Source: Lachnospiraceae bacterium
GTDB lineage: Bacteria; Bacillota; Clostridia; Lachnospirales; Lachnospiraceae
NCBI GenBank assembly: GCA_900168235.1
Contig: FUZG01000006.1
Coordinates: 162,441 to 226,440, forward strand
DNA: 64,000 nt
Direction: 5' to 3'
In this document: positions 34,942 to 44,137 of the stretch, piece after piece
Numbering within the stretch: position 1 is the stretch's first letter
How the letters are laid out: every line of letters starts with the position of its first letter
Notes under the pieces: generated by a model
Database searches by the model: none
What the model was told of the DNA's origin: nothing
The model's input: the letters and a program-made list of their open reading frames with translations, nothing else
Position numbers and translations under genes: made by a program

Positions 34942-36585
34942 CTACTTAATGGACATCTCGCGATACTTGTTTTTAACGGATCCGTTCCAGGAAGCCTGAA
35001 CACCTTCGATCCTTTCAGATGTCACATAATATCTTTGTCTGGAATATAGCGGGATCCATGCGGCATCCTCCTGAACTATCGTGCGTTCAAGATCCTGATA
35101 TTCCTTAATTCGTTTATCCTTATCTGATATGGTTCTGGCATTCTGTATCCGAAGCATAATATCTTCTCTGGGATAGCAAAGACTACGAAAGACAGTATTA
35201 TGCTCATTTCCATAGAATGTGTAAATAAAATTGTCCGGATCATTAAAATCAGCCATCCACTGAGCTGTGTAGCAGGCAAGTTCGCCGCTTTTTCTCTTAC
35301 TCATGAATTCGCTTTCATCAATTACATTGATCTTTGCCCTTATTCCGATCTTTTCCCACATGGATGCTGCCAGTTTCATGACAGACAGCTCCCATCGGGT
35401 TGAAGATGAATTGATACTTATATTCAGGTCAAAACCATCAGAATAGCCTGCTTCTGTCAAAAGTCCTGCTGCCTCTTCAGGATCATAAGGTATCTCCGGC
35501 AGATCCGGGTTATATCCGTAAAGTCCGCGCGGGAAAATGCCATTCTCGATGCTTCCGTTATCTCCATAGACAGCAGCCAGCAGTGCTGAACGGTCTAATG
35601 CGAGCTGCATTGCCTTTCTCACGCGAACATCGTCCAGCGGCGCAATACTCTCGTTTAGTGCAATATAAGTTATTCCAATACGCTGAACTTTAAAAAGCCT
35701 GTCCGCATATTTGCTTCCATGAATGAAATATTCAGCAGCATTTCCTGTCTCATCCAGATCAAGTACGTCTATCTCGCCGTCTTCGAACATCTGTCGGATC
35801 AAACCTGCGTCAGTTATAAAGCGCAGATCAAGACCTTTACAGCGGGGGGCGCCCATCCAGCAGTTTTGATTAGCAGTAAGGAGCATTCCATCTCCGGCTT
35901 CCCATTTCCACAGGATAAAAGAACCTGTTCCGATAGTCCATTCCGGGTCTTTTCCAAATCTATCGCCGGCCGCCTCGGTTGTTTCTTCGTCCAGGATAGA
36001 AGCTCCGGGCATAGAGAGACACGCTAAAAATGCTTCGAAGGGCTCTTCAAGTGTAATGACAAAATCAAGGTCACTAAGTGTCTCGAACCCTGAGAGTGTA
36101 TCTGTTTCGCCATTTTCAAGGGCGGCTGCACCGTCGATTATATCAACGATGTCCTGATTGCAGGCATCGGGATGAGTCAGAAGTCTTGTAAATGTATACT
36201 GTACGTCAGAAGCTGTCAGAGGTGAACCATTACTGAAGGTAACATTCTCCTGAAGATGAAAGGTATATTTCCGTCCATCTTCGGATATTTCCCACGATTT
36301 AGCCAGAGACGGCAAGATCTCCATTTCACCGTTTTCATCGTTTTCCATTTCTACAAGGCGGTTGAAAACATTTTGGGCGATCGTATAGTGGATAGAAGTG
36401 CATTGGAAATCGACCGTATCAGGTTCATCCTCTACGGCCACAAGAAAATGTGATATGTCCGGAACTGAGTCCTTTTGTTGGTCCGCAGCAGATTTAGAAA
36501 TATCTGAAGCACATGCGGCACAAGATATACTAAATAATATCAGGAAAAAGCAGACAGCAGTCTTCATCCATGAATTACGTGACAT
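34942..36585 (-). CDS. Family 5 (oligopeptide-type) solute-binding lipoprotein
   Basis: A 547-residue extracellular binding protein of the DppA/OppA class, which normally delivers peptides or other solutes to an ABC importer. Signal peptide MSRNSWMKTAVCFFLILF with lipobox-like SCAAC. Family motifs: EPDTVDFQCTS, LAKSWEISEDGRKYTFHLQENVTFSNGSPLTASDV and VRKAMQLALDR. No permease or ATPase genes are near; instead it is cotranscribed with the Cache-EAL sensor, suggesting it presents a ligand to that sensor. Confidence 0.82.
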   Translation of the reverse strand: MSRNSWMKTAVCFFLILFSISCAACASDISKSAADQQKDSVPDISHFLVAVEDEPDTVDFQCTSIHYTIAQNVFNRLVEMENDENGEMEILPSLAKSWEISEDGRKYTFHLQENVTFSNGSPLTASDVQYTFTRLLTHPDACNQDIVDIIDGAAALENGETDTLSGFETLSDLDFVITLEEPFEAFLACLSMPGASILDEETTEAAGDRFGKDPEWTIGTGSFILWKWEAGDGMLLTANQNCWMGAPRCKGLDLRFITDAGLIRQMFEDGEIDVLDLDETGNAAEYFIHGSKYADRLFKVQRIGITYIALNESIAPLDDVRVRKAMQLALDRSALLAAVYGDNGSIENGIFPRGLYGYNPDLPEIPYDPEEAAGLLTEAGYSDGFDLNISINSSSTRWELSVMKLAASMWEKIGIRAKINVIDESEFMSKRKSGELACYTAQWMADFNDPDNFIYTFYGNEHNTVFRSLCYPREDIMLRIQNARTISDKDKRIKEYQDLERTIVQEDAAWIPLYSRQRYYVTSERIEGVQASWNGSVKNKYREMSIK

Positions 36586-36776
36586 GACAGTCCCCTCTCA
36601 GTGTTCATAATTTGAATAAATATAAATGTACTTTTGACCCTTACTTCATATTTATCGGTACTTTCGAGTACGGAGAAAAGGTTTAAACACTTGTGTAAAG
36701 GTATAAATAGTCGTAAGTTTATTTCAAAACTGTAAATATTTTTGAAATTGGTCAATGGTTAAGAGGATCTGAAATA

Positions 36777-37601
36777 ATGAAATCTTTTATAAGACTTACG
36801 GACTTCAGGAAAAGTGAATTGCTGGAGATTTTTAATATTGCGGACTCTATTGAACGTTATGATGGTTTCTTAAAGGGAAAGATGGTTGTCATGTTTTTTC
36901 CTGCTTCCAGCATAAGAACTCGAGTGTCTTTTGAAAAAGGCATTTATCTTCTCGGCGGTCAGTCAATACTATTTGATCCCTCAACGTTAGACAAAAAAGA
37001 AGATATCAAAGATGTCTGCGGATACCTCCAAAACTGGGCTGATGCAGTCATAGTCCGCTATAAGGATATCAGTATGCTTGATAAGATGGCTGATTCAATG
37101 AAGATACCGGTCATTAATGCTATGACAGATGATAACCATCCGTGCGAAATGATGTCTGATCTATATACACTTTCAAAGATCAGAAATGATTATCTGAAGG
37201 ATCGGTACCTTTTCGTCGGAGCGGATGGAAATATCGGAAGAGCATGGAGAGAAGCATCTGAAGCCTTTGGACTTGAACTGACTCAGAGTAGTCCGACAAA
37301 GTATCAGATACCGGGAGTTACCTGTAATGATAACTTGAAGGATGCGATCGTGGGTAAAGATATCATATGCACAGACTCCATCCCTTCGGATATGATAGAA
37401 GATTTCAAGAATTATCAGATCAATACTGATTTAATGAATTTAGCGAACGAGAAAGCTATTTTGAATCCATGCCCGCCGTTTTATAGAGGCGAAGAAGTAT
37501 CGGCAGATGTAATTGATTCAGATTATTTCGTGGGATACGAATTTAAAAAGAACTTATTAAGAATACAGCAGGCGATAATGATTTATTGTTTATCTAAATA
37601 A
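36777..37601 (+). CDS. Ornithine/aspartate carbamoyltransferase family protein
   Basis: A 274-residue homologue of transcarbamylases, somewhat shorter than the usual 310-340. The carbamoyl-phosphate site is present (SSIRTRVSFEKG, S-x-R-T-R). The next motif reads HPCEMMSDLYTL, with Glu in place of the Gln of HPxQ. The ornithine-specific HCLP is replaced by NPCPPFYRGEEV. The second substrate is therefore not predictable; it may act on another amine or be non-catalytic. It is monocistronic with a terminator at 37624. Confidence 0.75.
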   Translation: MKSFIRLTDFRKSELLEIFNIADSIERYDGFLKGKMVVMFFPASSIRTRVSFEKGIYLLGGQSILFDPSTLDKKEDIKDVCGYLQNWADAVIVRYKDISMLDKMADSMKIPVINAMTDDNHPCEMMSDLYTLSKIRNDYLKDRYLFVGADGNIGRAWREASEAFGLELTQSSPTKYQIPGVTCNDNLKDAIVGKDIICTDSIPSDMIEDFKNYQINTDLMNLANEKAILNPCPPFYRGEEVSADVIDSDYFVGYEFKKNLLRIQQAIMIYCLSK

Positions 37602-37623
37602 TTCCATTAAAATAACACAAAAG

Positions 37624-37665
37624 AGGAGCTGTTGCACAAGTATATCGTGCACAGTTCCTTTTTTC
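37624..37665 (+). terminator. Rho-independent terminator
   Basis: AGGAGCTGTTGCAC pairs imperfectly with GTGCACAGTTCCT, followed by TTTTTT. It ends the carbamoyltransferase transcript. Confidence 0.8.
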
Positions 37666-37740
37666 GTAGGACTTAGCGAGGGGGAACTAGCATAGCATAA
37701 TATGTTTTGAGAAATCTTATCATTTTAAATATCGGTAATA

Positions 37741-37813
37741 TTATTGACCGTAGTAAGGATATCACATAGTGTATTAGCTGTAGCTAACAAGTTGGAAGTG
37801 CTAATACCATGGG
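37741..37813. promoter_or_regulatory. Palindromic region upstream of the ABC transporter pair
   Basis: TTAGCTgTAGCTAA forms a compact palindrome near 37773-37787, and GTATTAGC is repeated inverted as GCTAATAC about 21 bases later. Such sites often bind TetR-type repressors, but no regulator gene is adjacent. The rest of the gap to 37897 holds no gene. Confidence 0.4.
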
Positions 37814-37896
37814 ACAATATAGCTGCAAATGTAGAAATAGTAAACGTTGTAAAAGCGGAGTTTAGTAATAGTTGACCATGATAAAAGGAGGGACTT

Positions 37897-39684
37897 ATGA
37901 AAAAAAGAAGTACATTCTCCTGGGTTTTGGAATTTGCAGGGAGAAAAAAGAGTTTTTACCTGGGAAGCGTGATACTTGCTATCCTGGGAGTGGCAGCATC
38001 CTTTGTTCCATATCTGATAATAGCTGATATGGTTGAGAAACTACTTGCCGGAAGCAGGGATATGAACTATTTCCTTAGATCAGTCATCCTCATGGGAGTA
38101 TGCTGGGTGATCAGGGTGACTCTTCATTCATTTTCCACAACACTTTCTCATGTAGCCACCTTCAATGTGCTCGGTGGTATCAGAAAGCAGCTTTGTAAAA
38201 AGCTATCTACGATCCCGCTCGGGTCGGTTCTTGATGACAATAGCGGAACCTATAAAAATATCATTGTTGAGCGAGTTGATTCCATGGAAACAACTTTGGC
38301 TCATATCGTGCCGGAATTCACTTCAAATATACTTTTACCAATAGTCATGTTCATATACCTTCTGACCCTCGACTGGAGAGTTGGATTATCAAATCTTATC
38401 CCTGCGTTCATAGGCGTAGGTTTTGCAGTGGTAATGATGGCAAAAAGTCAGGGAGAATATGAAGTTACTGTTCAAAAGACAAAGTATCTCAATGATACAG
38501 CTGTTGAATATATCAATGGTATTGAGGTTATTAAAGCCTTTGGAAAAACCGGAAGTTCTTATGAGAAATTTGTGGTTGCAGCCAGAGAAGGTGCGGACTG
38601 CTTCATCAAATGGATGAGAAAATGTATCTGGTGGCAGGCCGGAACTACTACTTTTATGCCTGCAACATTCCTTGGAGTGCTCCCTGTGGGACTGTTTTTA
38701 GTCTGGAAAGGCAGTCTTTCGCCTGAAAACTTTATCACTTGCGTAATTTTATCAGCAGGTCTTATAACCCCGCTTGTAGTTGCGTTCTCATATATGGATG
38801 ACATCCTGAAGATGAAAACTATTTTTGGAGAGGTCACAGAGATCATTGAGAGGAAAGATATGAACAGACCTGCAAGTCTTGTAAAAGAGCCGATAGGCTC
38901 TGATATAGAGCTTAAAGGTGTGAAGTTTTCGTATAAAGAGAAAGAAGTGCTTCACGGAATCGATATGGAGATAAAGCAGGGAGATGTAAACGCTTTTGTG
39001 GGTCCATCCGGTTCGGGAAAGAGTACAATAGCAAGGCTTATTGATTCTCTGTGGGATGTGGACGAGGGCTGCATCACATACGGAGGCGTGGATATCAAAG
39101 AGTTACCTCTTGATTACTATACAAGTCAGATTGCTTATGTTGCCCAGGATAATTATCTTTTTGACATGACCATAATGGAAAATATAAGGCTTGGAAAAGA
39201 AGGGGCAACAGATGAAGAGGTAATAAATGCTGCAAAAGCATCAGGCTGTCACGATTTCATTCTCGGACTTGAAAACGGCTATGACACTATAGTTGGCGGA
39301 GCCGGTGGACATTTATCCGGTGGTGAGCGGCAGAGGATCTGCATTGCAAGAGCAATGCTTAAAAATGCACCGGTTGTTATCCTTGATGAAGCAACAGCAT
39401 ATACTGATCCTGAAAATGAAGCATTAGTTCAGCAAAGCGTTGCGAAGCTTGTACAGGGAAAGACTTTGATCGTCATTGCTCACAGGCTTTCAACAATTCA
39501 GGATGCGGACAAGATTTTTGTGATAAATGATGGATGTGTAGAAGCATCAGGCAGCCACACAGAACTTCTCTCCAGTTGTATCCTCTACAGAAAGATGTGG
39601 GACGCGCATACTATTGCCAAAGATGATGATGATAAGGAAACGGTTGATCCATTAGCTCCTAGAAAGGAGGCCGCAAATGCTTGA
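37897..39684 (+). CDS. ABC transporter half 1 (membrane and ATPase domains)
   Basis: A 595-residue half transporter with six membrane spans (residues about 20-310) and a C-terminal ATPase: Walker A GPSGSGKST near 370, signature LSGGERQRI near 474, Walker B VVILDEATA and switch IAHRLST. AAAAGGAGGG precedes the start. It overlaps the next gene by 8 bases, so the products form a heterodimer. In the Walker B-D-loop region it reads ATAYTDPENE, where the usual D-loop SALD is changed, as is common in this pair type. Substrate may be a drug, peptide or siderophore. Confidence 0.9.
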   Translation: MKKRSTFSWVLEFAGRKKSFYLGSVILAILGVAASFVPYLIIADMVEKLLAGSRDMNYFLRSVILMGVCWVIRVTLHSFSTTLSHVATFNVLGGIRKQLCKKLSTIPLGSVLDDNSGTYKNIIVERVDSMETTLAHIVPEFTSNILLPIVMFIYLLTLDWRVGLSNLIPAFIGVGFAVVMMAKSQGEYEVTVQKTKYLNDTAVEYINGIEVIKAFGKTGSSYEKFVVAAREGADCFIKWMRKCIWWQAGTTTFMPATFLGVLPVGLFLVWKGSLSPENFITCVILSAGLITPLVVAFSYMDDILKMKTIFGEVTEIIERKDMNRPASLVKEPIGSDIELKGVKFSYKEKEVLHGIDMEIKQGDVNAFVGPSGSGKSTIARLIDSLWDVDEGCITYGGVDIKELPLDYYTSQIAYVAQDNYLFDMTIMENIRLGKEGATDEEVINAAKASGCHDFILGLENGYDTIVGGAGGHLSGGERQRICIARAMLKNAPVVILDEATAYTDPENEALVQQSVAKLVQGKTLIVIAHRLSTIQDADKIFVINDGCVEASGSHTELLSSCILYRKMWDAHTIAKDDDDKETVDPLAPRKEAANA

Positions 39685-41413
39685 TATGCTTCGTAAATTT
39701 TTTGACTTTTGCAGTAAGGTAAACAGGGCAAAATTTTATAAATCAGCCATTTTAGGTGTATTGGATGCAATTTTTGGAGCAATGAAGATACCGGCGGCTT
39801 TCTTTGCAATAAGTGCGGTAGTAAATAAAGAACTCAACACAAATACGTTTATAGTCGTAATGGGATTTATGCTCGTAAGCACCATTGGAAAGATGGTGGT
39901 AAACAGATTTTCACAAATGCTCCAAACCGAGGGCGGATATGATACCTGCGCCGGAAAACGAATAGAGATCGGTGAGCATCTAAGATACCTTCCCATGGGA
40001 TATTTTAATGATACCAGTCTCGGACATATCACTTCGGTGACAACAAATACTCTGGAACAGACAGGGGATATTGCTACTCGTGCGATAATGATGGTTCTTC
40101 AGGGAAGTATCACAACTGTCGTGATCGCAATAGGAATGTTTATTTTTGATGTGAGAATAGGAATTATTTCCGTGATCGGAATACTTATTTTCTTTTTATT
40201 CAATAAATACACAAACTACAGTGTTGCAAAGGTTGCCGGTGAAAAAATCGAAGCTGATAGGGATATGGTCGGTGTTGTGCTTGAGTTTATCCAGGGAATA
40301 GCCGAGATCCGCAATTACAATATCATTTCTCAAAACAGCACCAGATTGGCCAAAGCAATAGAGCGAAAGACTAAGGCGGATATAAGCGCAGAAATCGCTG
40401 CGATACCGGCAGTTGGAGTCCAAAATCTGATATGTAAACTTATTGGTGTAACGATTTCAGGAGCATCCGTGTACTTCTATCTTACAGGTACCATGAAACT
40501 TACCTATACAATAACAATGCTCCTGTGCTCATTTATGATATTTGAAGCGCTTGATCTTGCCGGGATATATACGGCGCTTCTGAAGATCATCGGAAGAGGA
40601 GTTGATCTTGTAAATGAGATCCTTTCTATAGAACAGATGGATATAAATGGAGAGGACATCAAGCCTGCGAACAGGGATATTCATCTGGAGCATGTAAGCT
40701 TTGCATACGAAAACAGAAAGATCATTGACGATGTTACGTTAGATATTAAAGAAAAAACTACAACAGCGATCGTCGGTCCTTCCGGTGGCGGAAAGACAAC
40801 GATAACTTCTCTTATTGCGAGGTTCTGGGATGTAAAATCCGGAAGTGTGACACTTGGCGGTAGAGATGTCAGAGATTACAGCTTTGATTCTCTTATGGAA
40901 AATTTCAGTTTTGTATTCCAAAGGGTATATCTCTTTGAAGACACTATCGCCAATAACATCCGCTTCGGTCATCCGGAAGCATCAATGGAAGATGTCATAG
41001 CCGCTGCCAAAAAGGCGTGCTGTCATGAATTTATCATGGGACTGCCTGATGGATACGAAACGGTTGTCGGAGAAGGGGGCGCAACACTTTCCGGTGGTGA
41101 AAAACAAAGGATCGCTATAGCCAGAGCCATCATGAAGAATGCGCCTATCATTATTCTTGATGAGGCAACAGCAAATGTTGATCCTGAGAACGAGAAAGAA
41201 CTTACACAGGCTATAGAGAACCTGACGAAAGAAAAGACTATTATCATGATCGCTCACAGGCTTAAGACGGTGAGACATGCGGATCAGATAGTTGTTATCG
41301 ATAAGGGAAAGATCGTTCAGCAGGGCAGGCATGAAGAACTTATGGAGCAGGATGGGATCTATAAGAACTTCGTCAGTGGAAGAAAACAGGCTGTCAGCTG
41401 GAAGATAGCCTAA
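39677..41413 (+). CDS. ABC transporter half 2 (membrane and ATPase domains)
   Basis: Partner of the preceding gene, 578 residues. Six membrane spans in the first 300 residues, then the ATPase: GPSGGGKTT near 368, VFQRVYLFEDTI, LSGGEKQRI near 471, ILDEATANVDPENE and MIAHRLKT. Start ATG 39677 has AAAGGAGG 7 bases upstream inside the end of the first gene. Both nucleotide sites look competent. Confidence 0.9.
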   Translation: MLDMLRKFFDFCSKVNRAKFYKSAILGVLDAIFGAMKIPAAFFAISAVVNKELNTNTFIVVMGFMLVSTIGKMVVNRFSQMLQTEGGYDTCAGKRIEIGEHLRYLPMGYFNDTSLGHITSVTTNTLEQTGDIATRAIMMVLQGSITTVVIAIGMFIFDVRIGIISVIGILIFFLFNKYTNYSVAKVAGEKIEADRDMVGVVLEFIQGIAEIRNYNIISQNSTRLAKAIERKTKADISAEIAAIPAVGVQNLICKLIGVTISGASVYFYLTGTMKLTYTITMLLCSFMIFEALDLAGIYTALLKIIGRGVDLVNEILSIEQMDINGEDIKPANRDIHLEHVSFAYENRKIIDDVTLDIKEKTTTAIVGPSGGGKTTITSLIARFWDVKSGSVTLGGRDVRDYSFDSLMENFSFVFQRVYLFEDTIANNIRFGHPEASMEDVIAAAKKACCHEFIMGLPDGYETVVGEGGATLSGGEKQRIAIARAIMKNAPIIILDEATANVDPENEKELTQAIENLTKEKTIIMIAHRLKTVRHADQIVVIDKGKIVQQGRHEELMEQDGIYKNFVSGRKQAVSWKIA

Positions 41414-41490
41414 AATAAATCCCAATGAACCTTCAAAAAAACACAATAAAACTTGCCGGATTCAGCGGCGCAACCGAAAAACAAGATGCG

Positions 41491-41583
41491 GGTATTTAGA
41501 CTTTTTGAATACCTGATCTAAAGAGGGTTATGCAAGTGAAGGGTGCGCTCAGTGCAGCCTGAAGTGCGGAGCTGCAGAGAGCG
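41491..41583 (+). ncRNA. Structured 5' leader of unknown class
   Basis: Hairpin one: GGTATT (41491) with AATACC (41508). Hairpin two: CGCTC-ag-TGCAGC (41546-41558) with GCTGCA-ga-GAGCG (41571-41583), two helices with a symmetric 2x2 internal loop and a 12-base apical loop. The second ends 15 bases before the protease ATG. The stretch CCTGATCT...GGTTATGC...GAAGGG vaguely recalls a thiamin box but the helices do not match. I cannot assign it to a known riboswitch. Confidence 0.35.
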
Positions 41584-41598
41584 GACTACGAGGTGGGT

Positions 41599-43839
41599 AT
41601 GAACAAAAAAGTGTTTATGAAGGTGGCTGCAGTTGTATTAACAGTGGCTTTGGGTGCGTCGAACGTGGCAGCTGAACCTGCTCCGGAGGAAGATATCACT
41701 GTGTCAGAAGCAGAGGTAAATGAAGAGCCTGTGCTTGCAAGTGATTCTATTGAGAATCAACAGATATTTATGACAGGCGCCCGTACAATTCCGGAAGATT
41801 TAATAACCGAAATGACGGATGAAGATATATCATTTGCGGAAATTAAGAGGCGTAAGGTTGAAGACAATGATTCTGAAACGTCTTCATATATTCCTAGAGC
41901 GGATCTGCCGGAAAGATATCCCGGTGAAACGAACGATGAAACGCAGGAGTTTTTGTCGAGTAAATATCCTGGGGCAAGAAATCAGAATCCTTTCGGAAGC
42001 TGTTGGGCATTCAGCATGATCGGAAATGCGGAGTTTAACCGGATAAGTCACGGTAAGGCAGATAAATCTATTGACCTAAGTGAGTTGTATCTTGCATATG
42101 GATTATATACTGAGCAGGAAAATCCTATTGTGGGAAATGATGATGCAGTGAGTTCGGTCACAACAGTATCCGGAAATGACCTAAATAAACTCAATGAAGG
42201 AGGATATGCCAGAACGTCGGCTCAGTATTTAAGTAAAGGATATGGATATATACCGGAGAATAAACTTGAATACATATACGATGAAAGCGATGACAGGTTT
42301 GATGAAGCCGGAAATCTGGACATAGATATTGCGTCACTTAAAAAAGAGGCAGTATTACAAATGGCGGATTATTATGAACCGGACATAAAAAACGAAAACG
42401 GTATGAATATCATAAAGGAAGCCATAATGCAGAATGGGCTGGTGGGTGTTTCATTTTACGCGCTCACTTATTCAAATAATCCGTATTACAATAATACAAA
42501 TAATGCATATTATTGCTACAACGATCAAACAGGCACAAATCATGCTGTGGCTATCGTGGGCTGGGATGACAATTTTTCGACGGCAAACTTTGATGCGGCA
42601 CACAGACCGGATAACAATGGTGCATGGCTTATACGGAACAGTTGGGGAGAGGAAAATGATCCATTTTTTAGTTACTACAAGTATTTTTGGATTTCCTATG
42701 AAGATAAATCGATTGATGCCGCAAATATCATAGATCTTGCTGAGTCTGTAAATTATGACAATAATTACTATTATGACTCACAGGCACATTACTGGTATAG
42801 TTTGCTGGATGGCAGCAGTGTCGCGAATGTATATAAGGTCCAGGATAAAGGAAATGAGAAGCTTACGGAGATCAATATCGAGATAGATCTTGCTGCGGAC
42901 TATGAAATAAAGATATACAGAAATCTTAAGGATATTTCGGATCCCGAGAGTGGAATCCTTGTGAGTGATGCGACGACAAAGGGCAGCCTGAGTCTGCCCG
43001 GAGTTTATAATATACCGTTAAATAAGCCGGTATTACTGCAAAAAGGGAGCAGCTTTTCTATAGTAGTAAAGACAAGCAAGGGCTCGGTTTGTTTTGAATA
43101 TACACTGCCAAGTACATTTAATGATGGCAGCGGCTTTACTATAGAATGTGGACTAAAGAAAAATCAGAGCTTTATCATGAAGGACTCGGATTGGAAAGAT
43201 TGGTATGATGTCTGTGCTGATGATGAGTATGTGGGATTTAGAGACGGCATCGGCAATTTCTGCATTGCAGCACATACGGTTAATACTACAGAAAATGAGA
43301 TTGAAGAAAAATTCAAGGATCCATCCGGCAAAGAAGTAACGCTTCTTTACAATACAGATTATGGAACTTACAAGACGGAAGACGGAAAAGATGTATTAGT
43401 GTTCAGCAAAGAAAACGGTGAAAAAATACCAACACCAAAGTACCAGTTTACGGGAAAGAAGGTATGTCCGTCTAAGAAAGCTTATGTGGTCTATAATGGC
43501 ATTCTTTATACATTTAAGACTGATTACAGTATAGGCTTTAAGAAAAACAAAAAGCGGGGTAACTCTGAAGCGACGATCAAGTGGAAGAAAAAGAGCGATC
43601 CATACAAAGCCGGAACAAAGAAGAGCACCATGAAATTTGAAATAGTAGAGAGAACAGTAACAGATGACATGGTGAGCTTTAAGGTGAAAAAAGGTAAGCT
43701 CAAGAACTTGAGAGTCAAAGCTGACGGTATTGAGATGAAACCAAAGAAAGATGACTACAGCTATACCGGATCATCCACAGAGGGTTTCAAGATCACATTC
43801 AAAAATAACTACAAAGGAACAGTCACGAAAAAAGGATAA
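41599..43839 (+). CDS. Secreted papain-like (C1 family) cysteine protease
   Basis: A 746-residue exported protein. Signal peptide MNKKVFMKVAAVVLTVALGA. The C1 catalytic domain spans about residues 105-385: the active Cys in NPFGSCWAFS near 136, His in NHAVAIVGWDD near 316 and Asn in AWLIRNSWGEEND near 343. A lectin-like beta domain follows, then a Lys-rich surface repeat region (PKYQFTGKKVCPSKKAYVVY; TDYSIGFKKNKK) ending FKNNYKGTVTKKG. ATG 41599 has GAGGTGGG just before it. Probably cell-associated and digests extracellular protein. Confidence 0.9.
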   Translation: MNKKVFMKVAAVVLTVALGASNVAAEPAPEEDITVSEAEVNEEPVLASDSIENQQIFMTGARTIPEDLITEMTDEDISFAEIKRRKVEDNDSETSSYIPRADLPERYPGETNDETQEFLSSKYPGARNQNPFGSCWAFSMIGNAEFNRISHGKADKSIDLSELYLAYGLYTEQENPIVGNDDAVSSVTTVSGNDLNKLNEGGYARTSAQYLSKGYGYIPENKLEYIYDESDDRFDEAGNLDIDIASLKKEAVLQMADYYEPDIKNENGMNIIKEAIMQNGLVGVSFYALTYSNNPYYNNTNNAYYCYNDQTGTNHAVAIVGWDDNFSTANFDAAHRPDNNGAWLIRNSWGEENDPFFSYYKYFWISYEDKSIDAANIIDLAESVNYDNNYYYDSQAHYWYSLLDGSSVANVYKVQDKGNEKLTEINIEIDLAADYEIKIYRNLKDISDPESGILVSDATTKGSLSLPGVYNIPLNKPVLLQKGSSFSIVVKTSKGSVCFEYTLPSTFNDGSGFTIECGLKKNQSFIMKDSDWKDWYDVCADDEYVGFRDGIGNFCIAAHTVNTTENEIEEKFKDPSGKEVTLLYNTDYGTYKTEDGKDVLVFSKENGEKIPTPKYQFTGKKVCPSKKAYVVYNGILYTFKTDYSIGFKKNKKRGNSEATIKWKKKSDPYKAGTKKSTMKFEIVERTVTDDMVSFKVKKGKLKNLRVKADGIEMKPKKDDYSYTGSSTEGFKITFKNNYKGTVTKKG

Positions 43840-43853
43840 ATATAAAGAATCTG

Positions 43854-43898
43854 CCTCCTGCCTGGAAAGCCTCAAAACACAAGGCTTCCGGCAGGAGG
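43854..43898 (+). terminator. Rho-independent terminator of the protease gene
   Basis: CCTCCTGCC with GGCAGGAGG and an inner GGAAAGCCT/AGGCTTCC make a long stem, followed by TATCTTT. Confidence 0.8.
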
Positions 43899-44137
43899 TA
43901 TCTTTGTATATACATGTATTGTTTGGTGTAAAAAAAGTTGTCTTGACAGCTGCACCGAAGACAAGTATTTTTAATAGGCATAATAACCTATCCCACGGCA
44001 AGAGAAGAGGTCGAGATCTTAATATGATGGATAACTGGTCCGGGTTTAACGGTGAAAATGACATTCACGATGAAAACTATGATTGGGAATCAAAGAAGTG
44101 GTAGGATAAAATTTCGTGATAAGGAGAGACAGGCATT
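43899..44137. other. Intergenic region with a doubtful short frame
   Basis: A plus-strand frame ending at 44104 reads MMDNWSGFNGENDIHDENYD then WESKKW (from 44023). It has no ribosome binding site and may be a relic or chance. Nothing else is seen. Confidence 0.25.

Noticed and set aside
41450..41545. Possible thiamin pyrophosphate riboswitch
   Set aside because: CCTGATCT and GGTTATGC...GAAGGG are reminiscent of the THI box 3' half, but extra bases break the helices, the CTGAGA element is missing and the downstream gene is a protease.
43751..44104. 117-codon plus-strand frame across the protease terminator
   Set aside because: It starts inside the protease gene, runs through a terminator hairpin and has no ribosome binding site. 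Only its last 27 codons might be a relic.
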